Below are positions 49,420 to 63,060 of a DNA stretch of 64,000 nt, in pieces (position 1 is the first letter of the stretch; every line of letters starts with the position of its first letter). The notes under the pieces are model-generated. The model saw nothing but the letters and a program-made list of their open reading frames with translations, was not told the DNA's origin and made no database searches. Location: contig JARHVA010001189.1 in assembly GCA_037957365.1 (NCBI GenBank), positions 2,331,501-2,395,500 of the forward strand. The letters are read 5' to 3'. The position numbers and the translations under genes were made by a program. The DNA is from Torreya grandis. Taxonomy: Eukaryota; Streptophyta; Pinopsida; Cupressales; Taxaceae.

Positions 49420-51210
49420 ATATATCTATGACCATCCATTGGATGGCATCATATAATGATCCTTCCTCTAAAAAAATCCAAAAAAAAACCCAAAAATAAA
49501 ATAAAAATAAAAAAATACTTTCGACATTTACATGTTTTATTGGCTACATATGTTATTTCCATTTTGATGTTCAACATAATCAATTACTCCTACATACACA
49601 TATGTGTCACACTTCTACTTGAGTGTAATACAAGCATACATATACACATGATATATTCCCATTTAGTATGTTGGGTGTTCCCTCTACTCATGTCATATGG
49701 ACATTGGGGGCATCTGCTTCTTTAATATTGATACACATAGGTTATATGATTCGATGATCACTCTACATTATCATGTTTGAGCTTACATATATACTTACAC
49801 ATGTCTATTATCTGTGATTGCATCTTACACAAGGTACTTGATATGTTATACACTTGAGATACTTTTCATAACACATTGGATCCATGGGATACTATGACAT
49901 GTTTGTGTTGGTTTTTTATGCTTTACTTTATGCACTTGCTTGAGTGTTTTTCCTCGTGATTGTATTCCTTGTTCGAGAATTTGAATATGCTCTTTTTGTT
50001 GCATCCCCTGTGCTTATGTGTGATTTCATTGACATTTGCATATGTCATTATTTTTTGTAAGGATATTTGAATATGTCATTATTGCTTTTATGGACATTCG
50101 ACTAAGTCATGTTCCTTCAAGTGTGAGAAATTTGAACATGCCCCTTATTTGTGATCTCCTTGGACCATTGCCTTTTGAATTAATTTTAAGTGCTCTTATG
50201 TGTGTGTATATTTTCTTATTAAGCTTGTACTATTACTATCTAAACATTGTCATGATATTTATCATGCATCTGAGGCCTATATTTGATCACACTGGTTCTA
50301 TACGCTTTAATGATACATTTATCTAGGCATGTTCCCTTCTATATGATACATGGTTGCATTCATATATTATATAGTTGTCTTATCTTTTTGAGGTGAGGTA
50401 ACTATTAGTTTTTTTTCCCTCACCTCAAAGGTGGGGAATATCAATGGGGGCATGTCATAGAGACACGTTCTCCACACTTGACATAATTTTAAGATTTAGT
50501 GGGGGCATGTCATATTGGCATGCCTTCCACACATTCACAGTTCTTATATGTAGTGGGGGCATGCTTTAGAATCATGTTATCCACATTCATTCAATATATG
50601 ATACTTATATTAGTTTTCAAGCTCAGTGAGGGAATGCTTTAGAAGGATGTTCTCCACACCTATTCAATGTTTAACATCTCCATTTTATAGTGGGGGCTTG
50701 TTTTGGAAACATATCCTCCACATTGATACTTATATCAATTTTTAGATTTCTCCATATATGGTGTGGGAATGATTTGGAAGCATGCTCTCCAAACTTACAT
50801 AGTTATACAAATTGGCCAAAGCACATAATTATATGATTCAAATTCACAATTGTGGTAGAATTATATACATTAATACTATTGTTATACATAATTTCAACAT
50901 GAGATATATATAAGGTGAATATGTTATGCAATATGTGCCTAATATTGCAAAATCTAAATCATTTTCAAATTCCAAAACTCTTTTCTGGATTGTTATCATA
51001 TCACAATTTTTTTCATATTAATACTCCATAGACTTTTACAGACTATATTGAGCCAATCTATTGTAGTATTTGGTTCACCTTTTTGGTATGGTTGAGGTGA
51101 TCAAATCAATCAATATTGTTATGTTTTTAGGTTGGAATTGATCAACTAGATTCAATAGGTTATAAGTATCATTGGGTTACACAGTTAAACTAATATCATT
51201 TACCAAGTTG
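49420..51210 (-). repeat. Inverted copy (D) of the 3' untranslated block
   Basis: It is collinear, on the minus strand, with 34740-36560, including the CATCCAATGGATG end (about 49430), the repeated CATGACTTA/AATAATGACATAT phrases, the stem-loop at 50389-50427, the H4 array and the GGTTGGAATTG/CTCAACCATACC region. The homology stops on the left before any LTR. Confidence 0.75.
50445..50794 (-). repeat. Hairpin module H4 in copy D, six units
   Basis: Units at about 50445, 50499, 50553, 50626, 50690 and 50759, each framed by GTGGGGGC and CTCCACAC (plus strand). The outer pair is kept in all units, the inner CATG stem is decayed in several. Confidence 0.8.
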
Positions 51211-51212
51211 GG

Positions 51213-51350
<138 letters not shown>

Positions 51351-52440
51351 TGGATATGTACACTTTAAAGTTTTATCTTTGTTTATTATAACAACCCCAT
51401 TGAGTTTTACAATAATATTGTAATAAAAAAAAATTAAATAAACATATTCAATATATAGATTTCACCCTGAGAAATCCTATCTATTGATCTTTAACTAACT
51501 GTATTAATTTAGTTAACCATCAAAGTATAGATATTTAACTTAGCTAAGGATCACCATGAACATATAATTTAATCATGAACAATACTAAAAAACCATAATT
51601 AATGCATCTCAACATAAATGATATAATACAAATTTAGCCACATCTGATACAATATTATAGCTTCTACTATAGAGGTACAGTGCACAAATATTACAGTTTT
51701 TAGCAATACATAAAATATCTTAAATGATAAAACATGATACAAAGTTCTTCGGAGTAGAGTATCCACGACTTAAGTATAAATATGTAATCTCAATTATAGT
51801 CTCAAGTATAGTAATCCAATTGAGAGGGATAATATCATCTAAGTGCTTTTCCACACTAACCACAGACTATAGATCCGCTGCACTATCTCCCAAATAAGGG
51901 GATGGCCCTCCCTTCATGGATGGTTATATAATAGCGGTGGGAGAATCTAAAGTAATAAACCAAAAATCATGTGTCAAAGATATCTAATACATAATGTGTA
52001 TCATAAAAAAATCCATTTTAATATGATATCATAAAAATATAAAAACTATATCAACATATGAAATGATAATGTTTATCAAACATTACTTTGGATAAAGTTT
52101 TCAATAATAAATGATCTCTAGGATCAGTCAAATTCATACGCACCACTTGATTAGATTAATCATTATCTTGCATTGATGGCACTAATTAATCTAGTGGAAT
52201 CTATCCACTATTTAATTAGGATCATCGATACGATTTTGGTAAAATAAATAATAATGCAAAATCCAATAGATTCATTCATCATATTTCACTTTAGCTAATC
52301 AAAATTACACTAAATATAGAAATATCACCAACATTAATTTAGTCCAACAAATCCATGCATCTAGTTTATTTAAAATAATAAACAGAATACAAAAATAGTC
52401 CTCAATAACATACCATCTGGGTAATGAGTATTTAGACCAC

Positions 52441-52498
52441 AAGTTGCTTTATCGACTAAGCAACTTATAATATTATTTCTCCATGAAATAATATTATA
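52441..52498. repeat. Two back-to-back perfect hairpins
   Basis: AAGTTGCTT/AAGCAACTT (52441-52466, loop of 8) is immediately followed by TATAATATTATTTC/GAAATAATATTATA (52466-52498, loop of 5). Confidence 0.9.
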
Positions 52499-52762
52499 AC
52501 CCTAGCTAATAAAGTATTCATATTCCACATATAATAATAGCTAGTCCATAACATACAATTATGTTCACTATTTATACTCATAAATACATTGAATGCCTGT
52601 TATTTAAACATTTTTGCTTTTATATTAACCGAATATAAACAAGCATATAGTACTCATTGTTATAATAATAATTCTAACACACATGTATGTATATTATATA
52701 GTTATATATTAATGTGTACATACAAATACATTATTCATACTTCATTTATACAGTGTACTATA

Positions 52763-52825
52763 AAGTTGACATCCATTGTCATTCACCTTATAGTATACTA
52801 TATAGGTGAAGTATACAGTCAACTT
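52763..52825. repeat. Nested palindrome
   Basis: Outer arms AAGTTGAC/GTCAACTT enclose TTCACCT/AGGTGAA, which enclose the perfect palindrome TATAGTATACTATA. Confidence 0.8.
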
Positions 52826-53577
52826 GCATACAAAAGCCCCATAACCTTTTTCAATAAATTGATAAATTCATATATTCATGATAAATAAACATACATAATT
52901 CAATAAATCAAACCCAGTTACTCTATTATTCATCAAACTATTTAACCATTTAAATCCAAACAATCTTCCAAGTTTGTTAATAAAATATAGTTTAATGAGC
53001 AAATAGAAATATAGTTACTTTTACCCATCTCGGGTATTGTTTAAAACAATCAACAATACTCAAATGAATACTTTACTTGGGTATGTTTTATAACACCTAA
53101 GTTTTTGCCAAACAAAATTACTCACACACATAACCAATCATACAATTATGTAAATGAACATGTATACCTAGTCTCCCTACGCTAATTAATACATACACAG
53201 TTCATCCAAAACAACAAAACATAGTCATTTCCAAGTATAAGCCATGTTCAAAATAAACAACTAAATTTTTCCATTAATTTCTTATCTGTTACTGGTATAT
53301 ACACTTGTAAAAATTCAAATGCCAAAATCCATAGTTGTATTATTCATCTACCCGTATTGGGTTACACAAAAAGACTACATAGAAATTTCCCAAAATCTGT
53401 ATAATGAATACTATGAATAATTTAGTATTTCAACACCCAGCTAATGACCCATTCATATAATTTCATTTGGATCTAATTCAAATAAAACCCATTGAATCCA
53501 TATCCTCCTATTATTCAAAAAACAATTTTCATCATTCTAAATGAAATACATACAGTCACATAAAAGTTTGACTATCA

Positions 53578-53584
<7 letters not shown>

Positions 53585-53663
<79 letters not shown>

Positions 53664-53681
53664 TTTAGTGTGTGTGTGTGT
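53585..53681. repeat. (GT)n microsatellite
   Basis: About 37 pure units followed by an interrupted tail. Confidence 0.97.
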
Positions 53682-53858
53682 AGTTTGATAGTTGAATATA
53701 GGGGTATATATATACATATACAGTAACATTAAAGTTTGTCTATCAATTATAGATGTATATATCACTTGATACAGTTTGCAAGTTAAATACAAGTATTTAT
53801 ATATACATCTATATGTACTTACAATCATATTAATGAAGTCATATAGTTAAATGTACAA

Positions 53859-53896
<38 letters not shown>
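53859..53896. repeat. (AT)n microsatellite
   Basis: About 19 units. Confidence 0.95.
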
Positions 53897-53899
<3 letters not shown>

Positions 53900-55904
53900 C
53901 CTAGAAAACCCAAAATTATGATTTGATTTAACAGTCGAATGATTATACAGGTTAACTATATCATTCTATATTTTCATATACCCTAAATGCATATATAATA
54001 ATCTAGTTCAAATTAACTATTACGAGCCATATTATTCATATACCCATCAGGATAATATTCATATAATAAACATAGATTTTCAAATATCTATATATGTGTA
54101 GGATAGAGTATTTATAAAAATCCAACAATAACCATGGCCAACTCTATATCTTTACCCCATCTCCTAGGTTACCCTAGTTTGAATGTGGGGTTTTGTAGAG
54201 GCTGAGCCTTCCATACGGCTCCAAATACATCCTAGTTTTTCTAATAAATCAAACAAGAAAACTGGTAACCAAAAACATTCAGAGGAACTCATTTCAATAT
54301 ATCACTTAGAAACTAAATTACAAAACCTATCTAATTGACATATGAATGTCCAAGAAAAGCTGAGCAAAATTCCTTCTTTGCAATTGTTCACTTCTCCTCT
54401 CAAAATATTGTGAGTCGTCCTTTGTGTTGTGTGTCCCCTTTATTCACATCCTCATTGTCCTCTTTATTTATTTTCCTTCCTCTATTTTCTTCCACTAGTC
54501 CATCATTAATGGTTGATAAAGATCATTCAAATTATGCATGCGCAAATTTCTTAACTAACTCATAGTCCACCTCCATGCAAAACACAGTAAACCCCATAAT
54601 TTTATCCCAAAACATTACTTAAATAAATTCAATGAATAAGTAGTGAACTAATCATTCTCAATGCTTATCTACAAATACCTAATTAATCATATTATATTCC
54701 TTTATCAAATTTTCATGGCAATGATCAATCCATCATCGATCATACAAGTCAAATAATCCATATGTTATATTCTATGCAAGACTATCAACTAGTTGATATC
54801 TAATATATCCCCCATGCAATGACTAAACACAATATTGATTTAATATAACTTTGGTAATGTAACAATACTAGAGTTTACGTTGAATGCTATCCACATATAT
54901 AATAATTACAATGATCCTAAAATTATTAAATAATTAACATTAATATATATCCATTTACATATATGAAAATAAATCCTTAAATCAAACAGTTAATTAGATA
55001 TAATATCTTTTAAAAACAAAACTTTTATCTTTTGACATTATAATATAATGTCATAATAATATTCAATTATTATACCTAACTCATATAGTTCAAGTAACGA
55101 TTATTGAATCCATAACAACATCATATTGTTTTACTACACAACCAAACATAATAAAGTAATGATATAAGTAACATAAATAAATTCATTTATTAATCCAAAC
55201 AAGAAGAGTTACGTAAAATCACAAAATCAATGAAATAACTCAAACAATCAACATGATCATCAACAATAATCAAGATTATACCAAAAAACATATTTAAGAA
55301 TCATCTAAAGGAAAAGTACGCAAAACATGCTATACTATATGTATCAAATAATTAATTATGAAACATGATATACTAAGTGGTGTGTGCAAGGGTTTTTGGA
55401 TTCATTCTCTGTCGACTCCCAAGATCTCCATCTAACCACCATCTTCGATGATACTCTCCCTCCATCATGATCTGAGGGAAGAATCTATCCTGCATCCACC
55501 TCATGCTAATGAAGATAGTTAGCCCAAAACATCATTATATCTATAAAATAATGTTATAAATAATCAAACATGATCACAAAGTACATAATATAAAAGTACC
55601 ACTAATTCATTACATCTAATCATGTAATTTAAGCAACACAAATTGTCCCATAATCAACATATGTCATCAAGCTTAATAAAATATTAGTTAATTAACTAAA
55701 TAACCACAATAATCCACATATTTTATAAGTTATTTAGCTTATAGAGAAAACAAAATGTGACATTTATCCTAAACTCAGTTTCATAGCTTTATAGTGATAC
55801 ATCTTTTTTTAAATAACTTGTAAATAGGCAAGGTAATTACATCGACACATGTGTACTCCTAAACCTTGCTCTTTAAATTTCAATCTATTTAAATTACTTT
55901 CAAT

Positions 55905-56077
55905 CCATATTATATGCACTAATTTTATACTGTAACATGCTCTTGGTTGTAGGTCAGTCACCAACAAAGCATTCAAGTTGGGCACATGCAAATACAAGGT
56001 GTGTGTACACACCCAATTACACATTCATTTCCTTTAAACTAGAAATTTCATTACTATATTAAGGGGGGGGTGGGGAA
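55905..56077 (+). other. Conserved 3' end and polypurine tract before LTR B
   Basis: AAGGGGGGGGTGGGGAA (56061-56077) precedes the LTR. The 150 bases before it match the minus-strand sequence at 34412-34560, including GTAACATGCTCTTGGTTGTAG-like and CCTTTAAACTA phrases. Confidence 0.7.
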
Positions 56078-57407
56078 TGTAGATTATATTTTATGATTAT
56101 ATATCACCTTAGTCTTATACACTTGTCAAACTCAAACCTTGGTTTTTCCTCTCTGTTATTTATTTGTCCTGCTTTCACAAGTCTCACATCCACTCTTTAT
56201 GTCACTTAGCCTATATCTCTTTATTTGGACAATATTATATTGATGACCCAAGTCTTATATCTTTCCCATAATGTTTAAAATGTACCTATCTTCCATCTCT
56301 ACAAGTTCAAAACCTATACATACTTTTTTTCTCCCTAGACACTAACATCTAGGGTAGATAGTAGCATTGACGCCACTGTCTTATCCTGATGCAAGTGTCT
56401 AGTACCCTAAAGTGATCCAATTTGCAAATGAAATGTATCTTAATGATTGGCCTAAGTGATTTAAAGGAGTTATTTCTCCAAAGGGATTGATATAATTGCA
56501 AGATCAACCCTTATTCATTTCTCTGACAACTAGGAACACCTAGTAAAAGACCAAAGAGCATTCAAATAGCATTCAATTGATTAAAATATTTCTTAATTTT
56601 TATTATTTCCATACTATTCATAGGGACTACACATCTAAAATTCTAAAGTGCTAAAAGAGTAGCCCAAGAACCCAATTTGCCAAGTTACAAAATAAGTCAC
56701 TTTGTACTTGTTTTGCACATTTTGTAAGACTCACACACAAGCTAACACATAGGGCAGAACTACATGCATCTAAGGCCTTTTTTAGAGTATTGACTATGTA
56801 GGCATCACTCACTGATAGAGATTTCTTTGGGGGATCTCGACATTATGTGACCACTAAGCCATTTTCCCCCAAAGTCACTATGAAGATGGAAAACTAGGGT
56901 TTTATCATTTTACAAAGAGAAACTATCCATGACCTAGATATAAATGCACCAAAGTGAAGGAAAAATAAAACCTAAAAGTATCCAAAAGGTCACATCCCAT
57001 TTTAATAGATATTTTTTACTAGACACTACCATCGAATCTAGATAGTAGCGTTGATGAAACCATCTCAAGATGATGCTACTATCCAGAGAGCCAAAAGCAT
57101 CAAAACTATAATCTGATGATTGTTCCAAAATCTCCTTCCCACCTGCTTTCTACATGTTCCAGATCTAGAATTACATTAGCATCAAAACAAGCTAAGTACA
57201 TCACTTCATTTTCATTTTTATATCTATCATAGTTGTATTTTTCATATTTAGACTATCTCAACATAATAAATTTAGTGTATACTTATATATGAGTTTAGCA
57301 TTTAATTGGCTTGCTATAGATCTGATTATCACCCTTGTGCCATTTCATTTTTATATACCCTTTAATATTTTAGATAACCCCAATCTAGATCTTTTTATGG
57401 TTAAGCA
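56078..57407 (+). mobile_element. LTR copy B (1.33 kb, uninterrupted)
   Basis: It starts TGTAGATTATATTTTATG after the polypurine tract and ends TGGTTAAGCA. Collinear with copy A over its whole length. At 57355-57365 TATACCCTTTAATATT corresponds to the point where copy A holds the copia element, so B is the unoccupied site. No primer-binding site follows; a 3' LTR. Confidence 0.8.
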
Positions 57408-57429
57408 CCATAGTTGAGTATTATGTGGT

Positions 57430-58260
57430 TTGTTTAGAACAATAATAATAGGAACATGTGTAATTGATCTAGATATTTGAATATGTTGTGTAGTAGATAA
57501 GGATTTTATGAAACCCAACATGGATCTCTGATGTAATGGTATCTCAAGTATTGGCTTCCTAGTAAAGGTAATTACACGTTGCTTACACTTTTGTAGAGTG
57601 TTAATTATAGGAGGTTTGATAATTAACCATCTAGGTATAAATTTCTCTTGTTGAAGAGGATGTTCATATGGAATTCTAAAAATTGTAATTACTTGATTGG
57701 CAATAATGTATTTAACACATCCATGTACTGTAGAAGGTATTGCTCAAAGTGTATGTATCCAAAGTCATTCCAATAACATATCAAAGTCACCCATGGAAGG
57801 TATAACTAAGAAGGTAGTAACCACATAGGCAAGCCCACTTGTAAAGGTAAATCAATCTCACTAAGAACATATTGTGAGTTCCCATCAAATGATATAACTA
57901 ACCTAGTTAAAGGATGTAAATCATGATTTGTATAACCTAAGGGCATGAGTAATGTCATGGTACAAATGTTTTCACTTTCACCATTATTAATCATAACATT
58001 ATGTATAGATTGGTGATCAGGGTAGGCTCAAATGAATAAGGAATGAAGATCTAAGTCATCATCCCTAATCTTTTTATTATCAAAAATAATAGATGGTCTC
58101 TAACCATAGGAGGTGTATGCATTGTATAAGTACCAATAATACCATCCAATGGGTGTTCATAATGAGATGGAGGAGGGTGCACATTATATGTCATTTGCAA
58201 TTCTAGATCCTTCTTTGAAGGATGTTGGGTTTTTATTCTTAACAATATTTTTGACACTAA
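57430..58260 (-). pseudogene. Ty3/gypsy protease (antisense)
   Basis: The minus strand reads VMINNGESENICTMTLLMPL followed by GYTNHDLHP and IDLPLQVG at 57800-58010, matching the protease active-site region (V.VDNGS..NICTM..L..LGY...DLHP). The catalytic Asp reads Asn. The LLGRPWIH segment follows in another frame at about 57750 (LLEWLWIHTLS). 58051-58257 is the upstream linker. Frameshifted and catalytically dead. Confidence 0.7.
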
Positions 58261-58770
58261 AGTGTAGCCCCAACAAGCTAGAGCATTGGCCCTTCACATA
58301 AGACTATGGTCTTGTACACTCACCCGAAGCATGTAGCTAAAGACTAGTTCCCGTGAGTTATGTTGTTCTTTGGGTTCAAACTTATAATTGATTAAAGTTG
58401 ACATAGAAAAAGAGATACACTACTTTGGCCCTAGTATCATTAAGCTCAACATCATAATTATGCAAAGAAGTGTTGTTGAAGTTTAGAAAAAGGAAAATTT
58501 TACATATAAATCATATTACATTTCAACCATAAGTACTTAAATAATGACAACACTAAGTCTTAACAAAGCCACCTGTACTCATATATGTATAACTATTAAT
58601 TAACTAGAACTTAAACAACAGAACTAATTGAAATACCATAAACTCTATATTATACTTTTGCATAATGATGCCCAAAATTTGTCATGTAAAATTCTTTCAT
58701 ATTGGAGTATCTATACTTATTTATCCATGACCAAGTAGTTACAACATAAATGACATGAGTAATTGGCCAC
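58261..58770. other. No recognised feature
   Basis: Closed frames on both strands; perhaps the gag to protease junction of the antisense element. Confidence 0.35.
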
Positions 58771-61700
58771 TGAACTCTCTATGAACTAAGAGTCATGGCA
58801 GTCTATTATCTAGTGTCCCCTAAGGACCTAGGCCTTTGTGCCCTCTATATACTCATTCTATGCTATATCCTTGCTGCCATGTGTCTATCTCCTTTTAGGC
58901 TAGTGCAAAACTCTTGATGGATAAGGTCTAAGTAACCCTTGAGAATGACTCCTTAATCATCTCCCGCTTCCCATGCACCCCACAAGTCTTTCACTATTGT
59001 TTTGAGTCATGTGATCTTGGATTTTTCATAGTCAATTCTCCACTTTAACTTAGTCTTCTCACATTGGTGATTTTGTTCCCTTGTTCTTTTGTGCCTCATT
59101 GGTTCTACACCACAGTACTTTTGCACCAATTTAGTTTTGTGCCCTGGTATCTCTGTGTTATACTCCTTTTATGTCATGCCAGTTTTATGCCAAAATACCA
59201 AAACACTTATCCAAAATTTGGGGTCCAATATCACCCCACACTAAGCCTTTGTCCATCCTAGACTAAGTTTTAGTTATGGCCTCCACCAAAATTCAAGCCA
59301 TGTTTATTCGATATGCTACTTGACATCGTCCCAATATGACAATGTGTCAAGCAACTTTGTAGTTATTTCTCCAATGACCACTTTGGACTTCTTCATCTCC
59401 TCAAGTTGGTTGGATTTCTCATTGGCCTTTTTGACCAAATCACCTAGGGACATGTTGGCATCTTTTTGACTTCTTCTAATGTTGAGACTTCACTGACAAC
59501 TTGTCCTCAAAGGGCTACAAAACTGGGATTCAATTGTTGTCAATGCATAATTATTTTCTCTTCCATTAGTTCCACATCCTTGAATGCTTTTGTGTGCTCA
59601 ATGTGATCCCTTTTTAAGAGGGAAACATTAGCCATTTGTTGCCTTTAGGATTCCTATGCATGGAGATCAGCCTCTAAGATTTTATTTGGGCATGCTAATC
59701 TTTCAAAAATCCCATCCAAGATGGGGATGAATTACCCAACTCTTTTGAAGGCATGCTTACATACTTCTACTACCTTGGTGAACTACTCCACTAATATCAG
59801 TGCCTCATTCCTTAGCACAGGATGATATTTATATTGCTTCAATAGGAGATTCACCAAGGTCTCCAGTTTATCTATGGCATCCCCATCGAGAGGAACTCCA
59901 TCTGCTAGTGTTGGAACTTGGCCTAAAATTGACTTGCATAAATTCAAGGTTTTAACCTTGGCCTTTGTGGCCTTCTTTACTTATTATTTTAAAGTATCCA
60001 CTTCTTCTATGAGTGCCTTCTAGGTCACAACTACTTTTTCATACATACCCACTACCTGGGCATGTTTCTTCTCTACATCATGTGCATGACTTCAAAATCC
60101 ATCTTCAAGAATGTTTCATTGGCTTACAAAGGAGTGATCTTTTTGGGATTAAACCATAGTGGTTTTGGTAGTGTTGAAGCATCAAGACCTAAGCAGAGGC
60201 TATCTTAAGGGATCTCAAAATGGCACTCCTCATTCTACATGTCCAATAAGAAGGACATATGTCACATTGTTTCTAGGGTTACATCTTAGTGAAGGAAGTG
60301 TGGTCATAAGTATAACATCCTATCAAGGATGCTCATTTGATAATGGATGCATAGATTGGTGGATACATCAATGGAAGGTTCTTCCTTAGACTCAGCCAGT
60401 TCCTTCCCTTTGTTCAGGTCATGCTCTAATATCTTGACCTTTATATCAGTAGCTAAAGAAGTGTTATTGATAGCCATTCTACTCATCTATTGATCATCAT
60501 CATCCCACCCTTTTCCATATGGACCCCCAATGTGCAATGCAAGTCCTTAAAGGTGGCCTCCTCCTCTCGTGTCAAGGAGGGTGTCTTCTCAAAATTAGTG
60601 TTCGACTCTTCCTTCTAGATTGTAGGTTCTTGTTCTGGCTCTTTCTCTAGCATTATTTGGGGTACAATCCTAGATGATGAAGATACCTATGAAGTTTTAG
60701 GAGGAGAAGATCAAGGAGGAGAAGGTTGAGGAGGAGAAGGGCTAGGTTGGGCACTTGGGTCGTCCTATGTCATTTTGGAGGAACTTGCTATGAACTTGTG
60801 TCAGCATTGTGCTTAGCTTGTTTCTTCTTCATTAGAGGAGGTACTGGTGGGAGCTTATCTCATGTATGTTCTACACCCTTTAAACTCTTATGCCTGGGTC
60901 GTAACATGTAAAATAGATTATGCACATGTTCTCCCACCAATATTAGTTTAACCTTGATGTTTGTTTGGTCAGTCTCCTTCTTTCCCTATAAACTTTCTTG
61001 CTTAGATAGACGTAGATCTTTTGGAGGGTGTGAATCTCTAAGTTAATTTTGTCTACCTCCAAGACAATAGGATGTGCATCAAATATGTGGTTCATTGAGT
61101 CGATGAAGTACCACATCAAAAGGGCATTGGGTAGTTTTAGCCATGCAAAGAGTTTTTTGGAAGGGACCATCTTAATGCACGCTAGAGAGAAGTGTTGTTT
61201 CATAACAAACTGAGCTTGCTCACCAGCCAAGTTGGGTAAATCTTTTGGAATGCATCATTCATTCCTGAATGCTTCCTTCATTCCATCAAACCAAGACTTC
61301 ATTTTTATTTTAAGGTGGGGGTAATGTGCCCTGAATATGTGAATGCCTTATAGCACTTAGTAGGGGACTTGTTCTCGGGTGGGTATACCCACCTCAGTGC
61401 TCCCATGGTGTAATTAGGTACACTGATATCATTAAACACCATTAATAATAAACATACTACCCATGGAAACTTATGATCGAGTATCTTATGGGTCTTATCT
61501 ACATCCTCAATGATTTTGTGGCTAAAGTACATAGCCCAATTATACTTCAAGCCCTTAGTAACTTGGTGGGTGATGTAGAGGTGGGCCATATCTACCTCTT
61601 TCCAATGATCGGTGCCACTGATCTTGGTTATTATGATGTGTGTTGTAACTTAGAGGGTAAGATTTTATATGTTTTTGATGTGCATGGTGTGGCCTTACTT

Positions 61701-62050
61701 TGGTAAATTATTGTTATAGTTGTCCTTTCGTTCTCATCAAAATTCCCTAAGTCATATGCTACATCTAATCCTGAATATTTCAGCCACAACACCTTACTTA
61801 TCCTCTCGAGTGTGATCTTCATGTTGTACCAGGTGATGTAGAGATAGTCCTTATGGATGCACGAGAGTACAAACTTGATTGCCTCCTTGGGTTTTCCAAA
61901 TTAAGGTAGATTAAATAATTAGAAAAACCCCATAGTGTCCAAAGCATTAGATATTTTGAGGTCATACACCAACTAGTTCTTAGTGTTCTAACACTCAACG
62001 CTGGTAGTCATTCTAAAACTTAACCTCATTCCTAGGCTAATGATGGTTGT
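58770..62050 (-). pseudogene. Transposon-type accessory protein remnant (antisense)
   Basis: Several minus-strand open stretches follow one another: 61631-61822 with in-frame extension to about 61950 (MGFFQLFNLPQFGKP, KFVLSCIHKDYLYITWYNM), 61305-61589 (HLYITHQVTKGLKYNWAMY, KFPWVVCLLLMVF), 60943-61230 (FAWLKLPNALLMWYFIDSM, then a leucine-rich LQKIYVYLSKKV), and a long, mostly closed, probably coiled-coil tail to about 59000. The order of blocks resembles the putative plant transposon protein family often annotated Transposase_32 (F..L..P.LV..FY / LYA.....NW...I / LPFP..L...F). I cannot confirm this without a profile search. In Ogre-type Ty3 elements an extra ORF precedes gag, which would fit protease at 57.4-58.3 kb downstream. 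Confidence 0.35.
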
Positions 62051-62920
62051 AATAAAAAATTATGCAAGTGGGTACCTTTGAGACCCTATTCTCCATGCAC
62101 AACATCGTATTTGGGTATTACATTTATTTAATCATCAATGGTGGGGGCAGAGATGATTGTGTCTTCTTTGCCTGGCATGCCATACTAGCTTCTTCTCTTT
62201 CTAATCATTGTACCTATTCTTTAGGTCTTTCTTGTCTAATGAATATTGCTTCTCCCCCAAGTGCTTCCTCTTCCTCTGGTATCTCCAGTAATAGATCAGT
62301 CTGTAAGGCCTTATTCTTAGGTTACATCACCCTTTAAGAAGCCTGAAGGTTGAGGCATGACTGTCTAACATTCTTGAAGGAATACGTGATTGTTCTATAA
62401 GTTATTTTAGCTTTTCATTCATCATTGCCTTTTAATGTCAGACATATACCCCTACAACCTGCAACTACAAGTTTTCCTTATCATGGTTGTGTCTCAGAAT
62501 TAGTAGTATATGTTGATTATGTAGCTTGATGCTCAACTCAATACCTATTTATAGAATCATGATGCTTGTTTACTCACTCTAGAATCACTTCGATTTTTAT
62601 CTCTCAGATTTGTAATCACAAATGGAAGAAAAGGTAAAATATAAAAATGAGCTAACTTGTCTTTTTATAGGCTTGAAGGGTTTAACCCACATTTAATACC
62701 CCCTTTCCTTTCATCCATCACTTCTCATCATTAATGCATTTTTAATAGCCATCGTTCTTTGACCATCACTTATTGTCATAAATGCATTTAATGACATTGT
62801 ATTATCATAACATTGGCACATTTCTCATAACCATTATTTTTTTTACATTAATGACACATCCTATCCTATACCTTCTTTTGAAGTGGAAGATAGTTATGTC
62901 TTATAATTTTCTTTGGAGTG

Positions 62921-62982
62921 AAAGATAGATGTTCTTGTTTATGTCAAATTTTCAAACTATTTGACAAGAACACTCTATCTTT
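62921..62982. repeat. Foldback with bulges
   Basis: AAAGATAGATGTTCTTG ... TCAAA and TTTGACAAGAACACTCTATC (+TTT) pair over about 22 positions, with a 6-base and a 1-base bulge and an 11-base loop. Confidence 0.75.
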
Positions 62983-63012
62983 AGGATATGTAGTTTAAGT
63001 GCCTTAAATAAA

Positions 63013-63060
63013 TTGTGCACCTACAGTAACTTGTGCACCATAGGTAACTTGCGTACCAAT
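63013..63060. repeat. 18-bp tandem repeat, 2.7 units
   Basis: TTGTGCACCTACAGTAAC, TTGTGCACCATAGGTAAC and the partial TTGCGTACCAAT. Confidence 0.85.

Noticed and set aside
49183..49431. 82-residue frame with VRCFHYANCMSRDE resembling a CCHC zinc knuckle
   Set aside because: Spacing of the Cys and His residues does not fit, one Cys is missing, and nothing around it supports a gag domain.
54335..54565. 76-residue frame with a Ser-rich hydrophobic segment
   Set aside because: Composition matches the local TC-rich sequence; no domain.
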